Shown here one piece after another: positions 18,057 through 26,566 of a stretch of DNA of 64,000 bases; position 1 is the stretch's first letter; the number at the start of each line of letters is the position of its first letter. Below the pieces are notes generated by a model. That model did not search any database, was not told where the DNA came from, and worked only from the letters and a program-made list of their open reading frames with translations. The translations under genes and the position numbers were made by a program. Source of the DNA: CAG-877 sp045125935 (GTDB taxonomy: Bacteria; Bacillota_I; Bacilli_A; RF39; UBA660). The stretch covers positions 1 to 64,000 of the forward strand of contig JBGVNW010000014.1 in NCBI GenBank assembly GCA_045125935.1. The letters run 5' to 3'.

Positions 18057-18272
18057 ATGGCAGAATTTAATCGTAGAAAGAAAAAAGTTTGTATGATGTG
18101 TACTGGAAAAACTGTTGATTACAAAGATCCAGAAACATTAAGAAGATATACAAATGAAAAAGGTAAAATTGTACCAAGACGTGTAACAGGAAACTGTGCA
18201 CTTCATCAAAGATATATTGCAAAACAAGTAAAAAGAGCACGTGCTATTGCATTAATGCCTTATTCAAGATAA
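18057..18272 (+). CDS. rpsR: 30S ribosomal protein S18 (zinc-binding form)
   Basis: 71-residue bS18. The core KDPETLRRYTNEKGKIVPRR and the C-terminal RARAIALMPY are typical. It retains cysteines C12, C15 and one in GNCALH with the adjacent His, the C-plus zinc-binding form of S18. AAGGAGG precedes the ATG. Last gene of the operon. Confidence 0.97.
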   Translation: MAEFNRRKKKVCMMCTGKTVDYKDPETLRRYTNEKGKIVPRRVTGNCALHQRYIAKQVKRARAIALMPYSR

Positions 18273-18275
18273 GAG

Positions 18276-18300
18276 AGTATACCTTAGGGTATACTTTTTC
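18276..18300 (+). terminator. Rho-independent terminator after rpsR
   Basis: Perfect 8-bp stem AGTATACC (18276-18283) and GGTATACT (18288-18295), TTAG loop, then TTTTTC. Confidence 0.85.
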
Positions 18301-18325
18301 TTTACCTGAAAACTTCCGTAACTAT

Positions 18326-18354
18326 TAGACAAATAAGTTAAATTATTATATAAT
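18326..18354 (+). promoter_or_regulatory. Promoter for the DHH phosphodiesterase-rplI-dnaB operon
   Basis: TAGACA (18326-18331), 17-bp spacer, TATAAT (18349-18354), 27 bp before the ATG at 18382. Confidence 0.7.
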
Positions 18355-18381
18355 AAAACTGATATACGTGAGGAGATCAAA

Positions 18382-19371
18382 ATGAAAATTATCGATCAAA
18401 GAAAAGACCTAAACAAAGCAATAAAGAAAAGCGATACAATATTTTTAATGGCGCACAAAGATCTTGATTTAGATGCTCTTGGAAGTTGTGTTGGTTTAAA
18501 TATTATTCTTACTGCTAAAAAGAAAAAGTGTTATATAATAGTTGATGATAAAAATCACGAACTTGGAGTAAAAAAAGTACTTCAAGAACTAGAAGGGTGC
18601 ATTACTACTATAAAAAGTGAAGATATTGATAAATATCTAAACCCAAAAGATAAAAAGAATTTGTTAATTATTTTAGATACTAATAAATCTGATCTTGTTC
18701 AATCAAAAGAACTATTAAAAAGAATTGAAAATAAAATAGTAATTGATCATCATGAAGTTGGTAAAGGAACCATTAAAGATGCTACTTTAATAATTGATAA
18801 CGAAGTATCGAGTGCCTGTGAAATGATCACTGAACTAGTTGAATATTATGATGTTGAAATTGAACCATACTATGCAACAGTATTACTATCAGGAATTGTT
18901 TTAGATACCAATAATTTCACTTTGAAAACAACAGCCGAAACATATTATGCTGCATATTTTTTAACGAGTTTAGGGGCAAGTGCCAAAAAAGTTCAATATT
19001 TATTAAAACAAGATATTATGGAATATACTGAAAGACAAAAATTACTTGCCGATATTGAAACAATTAATGGTAAAATAGCATTTACTAAAGCCACACCATA
19101 TACGATATATCGACGTGAAGACTTAGCTAAAGTAGCAGATACGCTATTATTCTTTAATAACATTGAAGCATCCTTTGTTATTGGAAAGATTGGAAAAGAA
19201 ACAGTTGGAATAAGCGCTAGAAGCTTAGGAAACTATGATATTAATTCTATTCTAACAAAATTAGGCGGAGGCGGCGATGCATACAATGGAGCTGCAAAAT
19301 TTGAAAAGACAACAATCAGTAAAGTAGAACAAAGATTAAAGAAAGAAATTGATAATCAGGAGGGTGAATAA
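18382..19371 (+). CDS. DHH/DHHA1 phosphoesterase, GdpP-like catalytic half
   Basis: 329-residue DHH-family phosphoesterase. Metal ligands visible: HKDLDLDALG at 25-34 (H25, D27, D29 or D31), an ILDTN motif near 97-101, and IDHHE at 121-125. A DHHA1 domain ends near 329 with a glycine-rich LGGGGDAYNGAA. In B. subtilis this position, before rplI and the dnaB-type helicase, holds gdpP, a c-di-AMP phosphodiesterase of about 650 residues with two TM helices, PAS and GGDEF domains. All of those are absent here. c-di-AMP or pGpG/nanoRNA hydrolysis is likely. The histidine usual after the GGG run is not evident. Confidence 0.8.
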   Translation: MKIIDQRKDLNKAIKKSDTIFLMAHKDLDLDALGSCVGLNIILTAKKKKCYIIVDDKNHELGVKKVLQELEGCITTIKSEDIDKYLNPKDKKNLLIILDTNKSDLVQSKELLKRIENKIVIDHHEVGKGTIKDATLIIDNEVSSACEMITELVEYYDVEIEPYYATVLLSGIVLDTNNFTLKTTAETYYAAYFLTSLGASAKKVQYLLKQDIMEYTERQKLLADIETINGKIAFTKATPYTIYRREDLAKVADTLLFFNNIEASFVIGKIGKETVGISARSLGNYDINSILTKLGGGGDAYNGAAKFEKTTISKVEQRLKKEIDNQEGE

Positions 19372-19372
19372 T

Positions 19373-19813
19373 ATGGAAGTAATATTCATTAAAGATTTAA
19401 AGAATCAAGGTAAAAAAGGACAAATAAAAGAAGTAAAAGATGGCTATGCTCAAAATTTTCTTATAAAAAATGGTTATGCTGTAGCAAAGACAAAAGAAAA
19501 CTTATCAAAATTACAAGCTGAACAAGCAAAAAAAGCCGCAACCGATCAAGAAAATAAAAAGCAAGCAGAAGCCTTAAAAGTAGAATTAGATAAAACAGTT
19601 TTAGAGTTCAAAGTAAAAACTGGTGAAGGTGATAAAGTATTCGGAAGTATTAGTGTTAAGCAAATAAAAGATGAATTACAAAAGAAAAACTTCAAAATAG
19701 AAAAAAGCCAAATTGAGGTTACTAATACAATTGCTTCGTTAGGATTTCACAATGTAAAAATTAACTTATATCCTGGAGTAGAAGCAACTATTAAAGTTCA
19801 TCTAGTAAAATAG
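19373..19813 (+). CDS. rplI: 50S ribosomal protein L9
   Basis: 146-residue bL9 with the N-terminal RNA-binding domain (MEVIFIKDLKNQGKKGQ, VKDGYAQNFLIKNGYA), a long charged helix, and the C-terminal domain (GDKVFGSISVKQI). The ATG at 19373 follows GGAGGGTGAA; the frame is open farther upstream but those codons lie in the previous gene. Same order as in B. subtilis. Confidence 0.96.
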   Translation: MEVIFIKDLKNQGKKGQIKEVKDGYAQNFLIKNGYAVAKTKENLSKLQAEQAKKAATDQENKKQAEALKVELDKTVLEFKVKTGEGDKVFGSISVKQIKDELQKKNFKIEKSQIEVTNTIASLGFHNVKINLYPGVEATIKVHLVK

Positions 19814-19823
19814 AGGTGGTATT

Positions 19824-21170
19824 ATGGCAACTAGAGTTATGCCTAACAATTTAGAAGCTGAGGAATCCGTTTTAGGTGCATGTTTTCTATCAAAGTATGC
19901 TCTTCAAAAAGCTATAGAAAATTTGTTACCAGAATCATTTTATAGTGAGAAAAATGCCAAAATATTTTCGGCAATGACATCCTTAGCTGAAGAAAAAACT
20001 CCAATTGATATTACAACAGTTACAGGTTATTTAAATAAAAGAAATGAATTATCAGAAGTTGGGGGAGTAGAATATTTAACTGAAGTATTGAACTTTGTTC
20101 CAACAGCAAGTAATGTTGATTACTATATTCAAAGTGTAGAAGAAGCTGCCATTCTACGTAAGCTAATTGAAACTGCAACAGAAATAGCATCAGAAGGATA
20201 TAGAACGGATGAGTCTGTAAATGAAATATTAGATAATTCAGAAAAAAGAATTTTAAATATTGTTAAAAACCGTAAATCTAGTGAGTTCAGAACAATAAAA
20301 GATGTTCTAGCAAAGACTCAAGCAGACTTGGAGAGATTATCAGAAAATAAAGGTGAAATTACAGGTTTAGCAACAGGTTGGTATGATTTTGATAAGCTAA
20401 CTACTGGATTACATCCAAATGAATTTATCATTATTGCAGCCCGTCCAGCAATGGGAAAAACTGCTTTTGCCTTAAATTTAGCAACACATGCCGCAATGAC
20501 GCAAGATAAAAGTGTTGCTGTATTTAACTTAGAAATGTCTGCTGAGCAGTTAGCAATGCGTATTTTATCATCAGTAGGGCAATTAGAAGGTTTCAAACTA
20601 CGTACAGGTAATTTAATGAATAATGACTGGAAAAGAATTAACGAAGCCTCATCTCAATTAGCTAATACTAATTTAGTTATTGATGATACACCAGGAATAA
20701 CAATTGGTGAAATAAGAGCAAAATGCCGCCGTTTAGCAAGTAGTGAAAAAGGTTTAAGCTTAGTCGTAATCGACTACTTACAGTTGATTTCCGGAGGAAA
20801 AAACTATGGTTCTAATCGTCAACAAGAAGTTTCAGATATATCAAGAAGCTTAAAGACGTTAGCTATGGAATTAGGTGTTCCAGTAATTGCCTTATCGCAA
20901 TTATCACGTAGTGTTGAGGCACGTGAAGATAAAAGACCATTAATGAGTGACTTAAGAGAATCTGGTTCAATCGAACAAGATGCTGATATTGTAGCATTCC
21001 TATATCGTGATGATTATTACAATAAAGAAGCAAGAACTGAAGATAATAACAGTATCAGTGAATTAATAATTGGTAAACATCGTAATGGACCAACCGCAAC
21101 AATTGAATTACTATTCAAAAAAAATACATCAACATTCTTAAACTTAAAAAGGGATAATATGGAGGGTTAA
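19824..21170 (+). CDS. dnaB: Replicative DNA helicase DnaB (DnaC of B. subtilis)
   Basis: 448-residue hexameric helicase. N-terminal domain about 1-110 begins RVMPNNLEAEESVLGACF. The RecA-like domain has Walker A ARPAMGKTAFAL (about 211-222), Walker B LVVIDYLQLISG, and the QLSRSVEAREDKRP and DLRESGSIEQDAD motifs. The start follows AGAGGTGG. It lies 10 bp after rplI and the next gene begins directly after its stop. Confidence 0.97.
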   Translation: MATRVMPNNLEAEESVLGACFLSKYALQKAIENLLPESFYSEKNAKIFSAMTSLAEEKTPIDITTVTGYLNKRNELSEVGGVEYLTEVLNFVPTASNVDYYIQSVEEAAILRKLIETATEIASEGYRTDESVNEILDNSEKRILNIVKNRKSSEFRTIKDVLAKTQADLERLSENKGEITGLATGWYDFDKLTTGLHPNEFIIIAARPAMGKTAFALNLATHAAMTQDKSVAVFNLEMSAEQLAMRILSSVGQLEGFKLRTGNLMNNDWKRINEASSQLANTNLVIDDTPGITIGEIRAKCRRLASSEKGLSLVVIDYLQLISGGKNYGSNRQQEVSDISRSLKTLAMELGVPVIALSQLSRSVEAREDKRPLMSDLRESGSIEQDADIVAFLYRDDYYNKEARTEDNNSISELIIGKHRNGPTATIELLFKKNTSTFLNLKRDNMEG

Positions 21171-21171
21171 A

Positions 21172-22686
21172 ATGAATAGTCAAAAAAGGAAATTACTAGT
21201 GTGTTTAGTTTTACTCTTATCATTATTCACAACAACAGGAGTATCTATTAGAAAATTTACTCCACATGATGTATACAGAGTTTATCTAAAGGGTAAATCC
21301 CTTGGATTAATTCAGTCAAAAGAACAACTAGAAGAATATATTGATAAGAAACAGGCTGAAATCAAAGAAAAATATGGTGTTGATAAAGTATATATTCCAT
21401 CAGATTTAGATATTGTAAAAGAAACAACTTATGACAACCGTTTAACTTCTATTGAAAAAATCTACAATAGTATAAAAGATATATCACCATTTACAATTAG
21501 TGGATATGCAATAAAAATAAAAGGTGTAGATTCAACAGACAGTGAAGGTAAAACAGTAAAAGTTGAAGATCAAACAATTTACGTACTAGATAAAAAAATA
21601 TTTACAGAATCAGTCGATAATACTGTAAAAGCATTTATATCAGAAGAAGATTATAATGCCTTTGCGGAAGAAACTCAAAAAGAAATTGAAGATACTGGTA
21701 AAATAATTGAAAAGATTTATATCGAAAATACAATCACAATAAAAAAACAAAAAATCCCAGTAAATGAGACAATTTATCAAACATCAGCTGATTTAAGTAA
21801 ATACCTTCTTTTTGGAACCACTGAAGATCAAAAAACATATACAGTTCAAGATGGTGACACAATAGAAGATATAGCTTTCAATAATAAAATATCAGTTGAA
21901 GAATTTTTAATTGCTAATCCAGATATAGTCGATGAAAAGAGTCTTTTATATCCAGGACAAGTTGTAACATTAGGAATTTTAAAACCACAATTTAACGTTG
22001 TAGAGCAAGATCACGTTGTTTTCCGTGAAGAGATTCGTTATACAACAGAAACAAGATATGATAATAATCAATATGTTGGTTATACAAAATTAGAACAATC
22101 CGGTGCAAACGGTGAACAAAAAGTAGCCCAAAAAGTTCTAAAAGTAAATGGCGAAACCAAAAATACTGTTAATGTAACTACAGAAGTAATAACTCCAGCA
22201 ACAACAGAAATCATCATAAAAGGTGGTAAAAAGAGTAATTATAATGGTTATGGAACCGTTGTACCAACTAAAGGTGAATGGGGATGGCCAGCATCGTGTG
22301 GTTCAGTTTCTAGTAACTTTGGATGGCGTTGGGGAACATTACATGATGGTACCGATATTGCCGGATGTGGATATGGTTCAAACATCTTTGCGGCACAAGC
22401 TGGTACTGTTGTTGAATCAAAGAAGAAAACAGGTTATTATCCAGGTGGATATGGTGATAATGGAGAATACATAATTATTGACCATCATAATGGTTATTAT
22501 ACAATTTATGCCCATCTATGTACCGGATGTCGTACAGTTCAGGTAGGAGATGTAGTAGAAAAAGGACAAGTAATTGGTGGAATGGGTAACACCGGAGCTG
22601 CAACAGGAGTTCACTTACATTATGGTTTATGGAAAGGATATCCTTACAAAGGTGGAGTAGCGTTAAACGCTATGAATTACTATTAA
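21172..22686 (+). CDS. Cell-wall M23 endopeptidase with LysM and G5 domains
   Basis: 504-residue secreted or membrane-anchored protein. N-terminal hydrophobic segment about 7-26; a charged region with coiled-coil character to about 215; LysM at about 223-268 (YTVQDGDTIEDIA, NPDI, LLYPGQ); G5-like domain about 276-352 (VFREEIRYTTETRYDN...); M23 domain about 365-500 with metal ligands HDGTDIAG, YAHL and VHLHYG. It probably cuts peptidoglycan cross-bridges outside the membrane. Its stop overlaps the next start in TAATG, coupling it to the WalJ-like gene. Confidence 0.92.
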   Translation: MNSQKRKLLVCLVLLLSLFTTTGVSIRKFTPHDVYRVYLKGKSLGLIQSKEQLEEYIDKKQAEIKEKYGVDKVYIPSDLDIVKETTYDNRLTSIEKIYNSIKDISPFTISGYAIKIKGVDSTDSEGKTVKVEDQTIYVLDKKIFTESVDNTVKAFISEEDYNAFAEETQKEIEDTGKIIEKIYIENTITIKKQKIPVNETIYQTSADLSKYLLFGTTEDQKTYTVQDGDTIEDIAFNNKISVEEFLIANPDIVDEKSLLYPGQVVTLGILKPQFNVVEQDHVVFREEIRYTTETRYDNNQYVGYTKLEQSGANGEQKVAQKVLKVNGETKNTVNVTTEVITPATTEIIIKGGKKSNYNGYGTVVPTKGEWGWPASCGSVSSNFGWRWGTLHDGTDIAGCGYGSNIFAAQAGTVVESKKKTGYYPGGYGDNGEYIIIDHHNGYYTIYAHLCTGCRTVQVGDVVEKGQVIGGMGNTGAATGVHLHYGLWKGYPYKGGVALNAMNYY

Positions 22687-23441
22687 TGCAAGCAAAAGTA
22701 ATTGCCAGTGGCTCAAAAGGAAATTGTGCCATAGTATTATGTAAAGATACAAAAATTATCATTGATATGGGAATTTCCTACTTAACTTTAAAGAAAAGTT
22801 TAGAGGAGAATTCCCTTTCTTTTGATGATTTTTCAGGAATATTAATTACCCATTGTCACAAAGATCATATAAGTGGATTAACATCTCTAATAAAAAAGAC
22901 AAAGTTAAATGCTTATATTCCAGAAAAAATGTATGATAGCTTAAAAGAATACTTACCACTAGATAAATGTATATTTATTGATGATAACTTTAATATTAAC
23001 GATGTCAATATTGAACTAATCCATACATCACACGATGCACCTAGTTCGGTAGGTTTCATTTTTGAATTTGAAGGAAAGAGCCTAGTATATGTAACGGATA
23101 CTGGTTATATTAATCGAAAATATCTTGCCAAAATGGTAGAAAAAGATGCCTACATAATTGAAAGTAACCATGATGAGGTAATGTTGATGGATGGTCCCTA
23201 TCCAAGATTTTTAAAAGAAAGAGTCATCAGTGATCAAGGCCATTTATCAAATACAACAACCGCAAAATATTTGCGGAAAATAGTAGGAGAAAATACAAAA
23301 AATATTATATTAGCCCATTTAAGTGAAACAAATAATACTGAAGAATTAGCCCTAGAAACTACTAAAAAAGAACTAGAGGGAAAAAATATAAATATTATTG
23401 CTGCTAGACAACATGAAGGTAGTCCTTTAATAGAGGTGTAA
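22686..23441 (+). CDS. walJ: Metallo-beta-lactamase-fold hydrolase, YycJ/WalJ type
   Basis: 251-residue hydrolase beginning MQAKVIASGSKGNCAIVL. The metal-binding motif is THCHKDHISGL at about 53-63, with later HTSHDAP, YVTDTGY, SNHD and AHLSETNN. This pattern fits YycJ/WalJ, linked to coordination of division and replication in Bacillota. No walRK genes are seen. It starts at the ATG overlapping the preceding stop. In B. subtilis the gene is also close to rlmH. Confidence 0.88.
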   Translation: MQAKVIASGSKGNCAIVLCKDTKIIIDMGISYLTLKKSLEENSLSFDDFSGILITHCHKDHISGLTSLIKKTKLNAYIPEKMYDSLKEYLPLDKCIFIDDNFNINDVNIELIHTSHDAPSSVGFIFEFEGKSLVYVTDTGYINRKYLAKMVEKDAYIIESNHDEVMLMDGPYPRFLKERVISDQGHLSNTTTAKYLRKIVGENTKNIILAHLSETNNTEELALETTKKELEGKNINIIAARQHEGSPLIEV

Positions 23442-23442
23442 A

Positions 23443-23898
23443 ATGATAAAAATAATTACTGTAGGAAATATAAAAGAAAAATATTTAAAAGAAGCAATTG
23501 AAGAATATAGTAAAAGAATAAGAAAATATACTAATCTTGAAATAATTGAAGTAAAAGATGAAGGCTTAGTTGAAGAATCTAAAGCAATCGCCTTAGAGGG
23601 AACAAAAATAAATAAGTATATTAGTCCTAAAGACTACTTAATTACTATGGAAATAGACGGCAAAGAAATGACTTCAGTCGAGTTTTCTGAGAAATTAAAT
23701 CAAATCTTAATAGAAAATAGTAACATCGTCTTTGTAATTGGTGGAAGCTATGGATTAAGTCAAGACATAAAAACACAAGCAAAACTTCATTTATCATTTT
23801 CTAAGATGACATTCCCACATCAATTATTTAGAGTAATGCTTTTAGAACAAATATATCGTTCATATAAAATAATGAATAATGAAAGTTACCACAAATAA
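23443..23898 (+). CDS. rlmH: 23S rRNA pseudouridine-1915 N3-methyltransferase RlmH
   Basis: 151-residue SPOUT methyltransferase that modifies pseudouridine 1915 in helix 69 of 23S rRNA. Conserved: MIKIITVGNIKEKYLKEAI at the start, the SAM knot FVIGGSYGLS at about 101-110, and LSFSKMTFPHQLFRVMLLEQIYR at the C-terminal half with ESYHK at the very end. One base separates it from walJ. Confidence 0.96.
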   Translation: MIKIITVGNIKEKYLKEAIEEYSKRIRKYTNLEIIEVKDEGLVEESKAIALEGTKINKYISPKDYLITMEIDGKEMTSVEFSEKLNQILIENSNIVFVIGGSYGLSQDIKTQAKLHLSFSKMTFPHQLFRVMLLEQIYRSYKIMNNESYHK

Positions 23899-23908
23899 GG
23901 AGTAGACT

Positions 23909-24571
23909 ATGATTGGAAATAATTGGGATAATTTATTAAAACAAGAGTATCAAAAAGAATATTTTGTTAACTTAATGAATTTTATAAAAAAAGAATATAA
24001 AGAAAAAACAATATATCCTAAACAAAATGAAGTATTTAATGCTTTTCGCTATACAGACTTTGATAATGTAAAAGTTGTAATTTTAGGACAAGATCCGTAT
24101 CATGGTCCGAATCAGGCAGAGGGGCTATCTTTTTCGGTAAGTAATGATGTTCTAAAACCACCATCATTAAAAAACATTTTTAAAGAACTAGAAAGTGACT
24201 TAGGAATACCTTTTCCGGAAGCAAACTCACTAAAACCATGGGCTAGAGAAGGTGTTTTATTACTTAATGCAGTATTAACAGTACAAGAGCATACCCCAAC
24301 ATCCCACAAAGACAAGGGTTGGGAAACATTTACTGATAATGTAATTAAAATAATTAATACAAAACAAACACCAGTAGTTTTCATTTTATGGGGAAGTTAT
24401 GCACGAAATAAGAAAAGTTTGATTACAAATCCAATTCATTATATTATTGAGTCTCCTCATCCATCGCCATTTTCTGCATATAATGGTTTCTTTGGAAGTA
24501 GACCATTTTCTAAAACAAATGCATTTTTAAAGAGCAAAGGTCTAAAAGAAATAGACTGGCGAGTAGAATAA
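23909..24571 (+). CDS. ung: Uracil-DNA glycosylase, family 1
   Basis: 220-residue base-excision repair enzyme that removes uracil from DNA. The catalytic water-activating motif GQDPYHGPNQAEGLSFSV is at about 61-78. The Leu-intercalation motif is HPSPFSAYNGFFGSRPFS near 185-202. Length is standard. Ribosome binding site AAGGAG. Last gene of the plus-strand run before the convergent pta. Confidence 0.97.
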   Translation: MIGNNWDNLLKQEYQKEYFVNLMNFIKKEYKEKTIYPKQNEVFNAFRYTDFDNVKVVILGQDPYHGPNQAEGLSFSVSNDVLKPPSLKNIFKELESDLGIPFPEANSLKPWAREGVLLLNAVLTVQEHTPTSHKDKGWETFTDNVIKIINTKQTPVVFILWGSYARNKKSLITNPIHYIIESPHPSPFSAYNGFFGSRPFSKTNAFLKSKGLKEIDWRVE

Positions 24572-24572
24572 A

Positions 24573-24622
24573 AAAGAACTTAGAATTTATGTTTACTAAA
24601 AGCATAATAATCTAAGTTCTTT
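24573..24622. terminator. Bidirectional terminator between ung and pta
   Basis: AAAGAACTTAGA (24573-24584) pairs perfectly with TCTAAGTTCTTT (24611-24622). A-rich and T-rich flanks serve both strands, fitting the convergent genes. The 26-nt loop has a smaller TTATG/CATAA pairing. Confidence 0.8.
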
Positions 24623-24632
24623 CATTTTATAA

Positions 24633-25622
24633 TTATTGATTTTGTCCTTGTACTGCAGTGATAGCTACAACCCCAACAATATCATCTACGCTACAGCCTC
24701 TAGATAAGTCATTAACTGGAGCGGCAATTCCTTGACATATTGGTCCAAAAGCATCAGCTTTTGCTAATCTTTGAACTAATTTATACCCAATATTTCCTGC
24801 ATCTAAATCTGGAAAAACTAACACGTTAGCATGACCTGCAACAGCGCTATTAGGCGCTTTAGAAGCAGCAACTTCAGGAACAATAGCTGCATCTAATTGT
24901 AATTCTCCATCAATTTTATATTGTGGATATTTTTCTTTTGCAATTCTAGTAGCTTCAACTACTTTATCAACATCAGCATGTTTTGCACTTCCCATAGTTG
25001 AATGAGATAGCATCGCAACCATTGGTTCTTCTTCTACAAGTAATTTAAAACTTTCAGCACAACTAGCCGCTATTGCAGCTAATCTCTCAGGAGTAGGATT
25101 TTGTTCTAAACCTGAATCTGCGAAGATAAAAGTGCCATTATGCCTATAGCAACAATTAGGAACTGTCATTAGGAAAAATGCTGAAACTAACTCAGTACCA
25201 GGCTTAGTTTTAATTATTTGTAATGCAGGTCTTAATGTGTTAGAAGTAGAATGACATGCACCAGATACTACACCATCAGCTCTACCAGTTTTAACCAACA
25301 TACAAGCAAAATACATATAATCTTCTAATAATAACTTTTTAGCCTCTTCATAAGTTAAACCTTTACTTTTTCTAAGCTCAACTAATTCATTAATTAATTC
25401 CTCTGTATCTTCACAAAATTCTGGATCAATAATAGTTGCTTTACTAACATCGCATCCAAATTCATTAATTTTATCTTTATTGCCAATTAATATTATATTA
25501 GCAATGCCTTCTTTAATTACTGCCTCAGCAGCCTGAACTACTCTTAAATCCATAGATTCAGGTAATACAATAGTCTTTATATCTTTTTTAGCTCTATTCT
25601 TTATATTATCAATAAAACTCAT
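24633..25622 (-). CDS. pta: Phosphate acetyltransferase
   Basis: 329-residue enzyme that interconverts acetyl-CoA and acetyl phosphate, in the acetate overflow pathway. Family features: KTIVLPESMDLRVVQAAE at the start, GACHSTSNTLRPALQIIKT, FADSGLEQNPTPERLAAIA, and FPDLDAGNIGYKLVQRLA near the C-terminus. Length fits the short Pta form. No ackA partner is in the window. It begins a minus-strand block that runs pbp, small protein, lemA, pta. Confidence 0.95.
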   Translation of the reverse strand: MSFIDNIKNRAKKDIKTIVLPESMDLRVVQAAEAVIKEGIANIILIGNKDKINEFGCDVSKATIIDPEFCEDTEELINELVELRKSKGLTYEEAKKLLLEDYMYFACMLVKTGRADGVVSGACHSTSNTLRPALQIIKTKPGTELVSAFFLMTVPNCCYRHNGTFIFADSGLEQNPTPERLAAIAASCAESFKLLVEEEPMVAMLSHSTMGSAKHADVDKVVEATRIAKEKYPQYKIDGELQLDAAIVPEVAASKAPNSAVAGHANVLVFPDLDAGNIGYKLVQRLAKADAFGPICQGIAAPVNDLSRGCSVDDIVGVVAITAVQGQNQ

Positions 25623-25636
25623 CTTAATTCCTCTTT

Positions 25637-26170
25637 CTATTTATCATTTAAAATATCATATATTTCTTTCTTTTCGTTATTATAAAAATCTTTCTTCTTA
25701 TATCTTTTTAAAAATGCCAAAATACTAGTTGGAAAAGAAGAAACTAACTTATTAAATACAACAACTCCATCATTATAAAACTTAATTGCAGCAGTTAAAT
25801 CAATTTCATTACTATTAATATCATTAATAATTGTTGCCAGAGTCTCACTTTTAAATAATTTTTCATTTTCATCTAACACCTTAAAAAACTCATCTGAATT
25901 TTTCTTTAATAGAGTATTTAACTCAAACAAACTTATATCTGCCTCTTTTTTACTCTCAAGTTCTTCCAAAAATTCTTCCATTTTTAATTCTTTCTTTACA
26001 ACAGGAGCAGATCTATTTAAAAGATCTAATTTTTTATGTAATAATACATCAATATTATTTTCAGCTTCCTCCATCTTTATAATTGCAAATTGAAATTTAT
26101 TGTGTCCTATAACTATAAAAATTAATATAAAAGCTATAACTACAACAACCCCAAGAACTAATTCTAACAT
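25637..26170 (-). CDS. LemA family protein
   Basis: 177-residue protein with one N-terminal transmembrane helix (about 3-23) and an otherwise helical body. The ending YNDGVVVFNKLVSSFPTSI followed by an F-x-x-x-D-F-like stretch matches the LemA family. Function of LemA proteins is unclear; they are membrane-anchored and exposed. It is 14 bp upstream of pta with a GAGGTGA binding site. Confidence 0.8.
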   Translation of the reverse strand: MLELVLGVVVVIAFILIFIVIGHNKFQFAIIKMEEAENNIDVLLHKKLDLLNRSAPVVKKELKMEEFLEELESKKEADISLFELNTLLKKNSDEFFKVLDENEKLFKSETLATIINDINSNEIDLTAAIKFYNDGVVVFNKLVSSFPTSILAFLKRYKKKDFYNNEKKEIYDILNDK

Positions 26171-26231
26171 TTAATCACCTCAATCATAACTAATTATATC
26201 AAAATAATACATACTAGACAATAAATCAAAA

Positions 26232-26252
26232 GAAAAAACCAACATGGTTGGT
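26232..26252 (-). terminator. Terminator for the minus-strand 82-residue gene
   Basis: ACCAAC/GTTGGT stem (26238-26243, 26247-26252) with a 3-nt loop; on the minus strand it is followed by TTTTTTC. Confidence 0.75.
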
Positions 26253-26260
26253 CTTTAATC

Positions 26261-26509
26261 TTAACCTGCTAATGTAAATAATAGTGCTGAGATTAGTATT
26301 AATATAATAAAAACAAATCCAGTCCAAGATCCAGTCCTTGCAAATTGAGCATGATATTTATAATCTTTTTTATTTTCAAAATAAAAATATAAAGCAAATC
26401 CTACTGGAAAGCAGAAGATTCCAGTAAGTAATAATATTAAGCGTTCTTCAACTGATATTTTACCTTCATAAATATCAACAACTTCTTTTTCATCATCTTT
26501 CTTTTTCAT
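26261..26509 (-). CDS. Small membrane protein, function unknown
   Basis: 82-residue protein with an acidic/basic N-terminus (MKKKDDEKEVVDIYEG) and two transmembrane helices (about 22-40 and 57-80). I do not recognise a family. The ATG at 26509 is chosen because AGGAGGAG lies just upstream; the frame is open to a farther ATG with no binding site. It is 57 bp downstream of the PBP gene. Confidence 0.65.
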   Translation of the reverse strand: MKKKDDEKEVVDIYEGKISVEERLILLLTGIFCFPVGFALYFYFENKKDYKYHAQFARTGSWTGFVFIILILISALLFTLAG

Positions 26510-26566
26510 ATAACGTACTCCTCCTATATTTTCATTATAGCAAATAACCATAATTTAAACAAGTAA

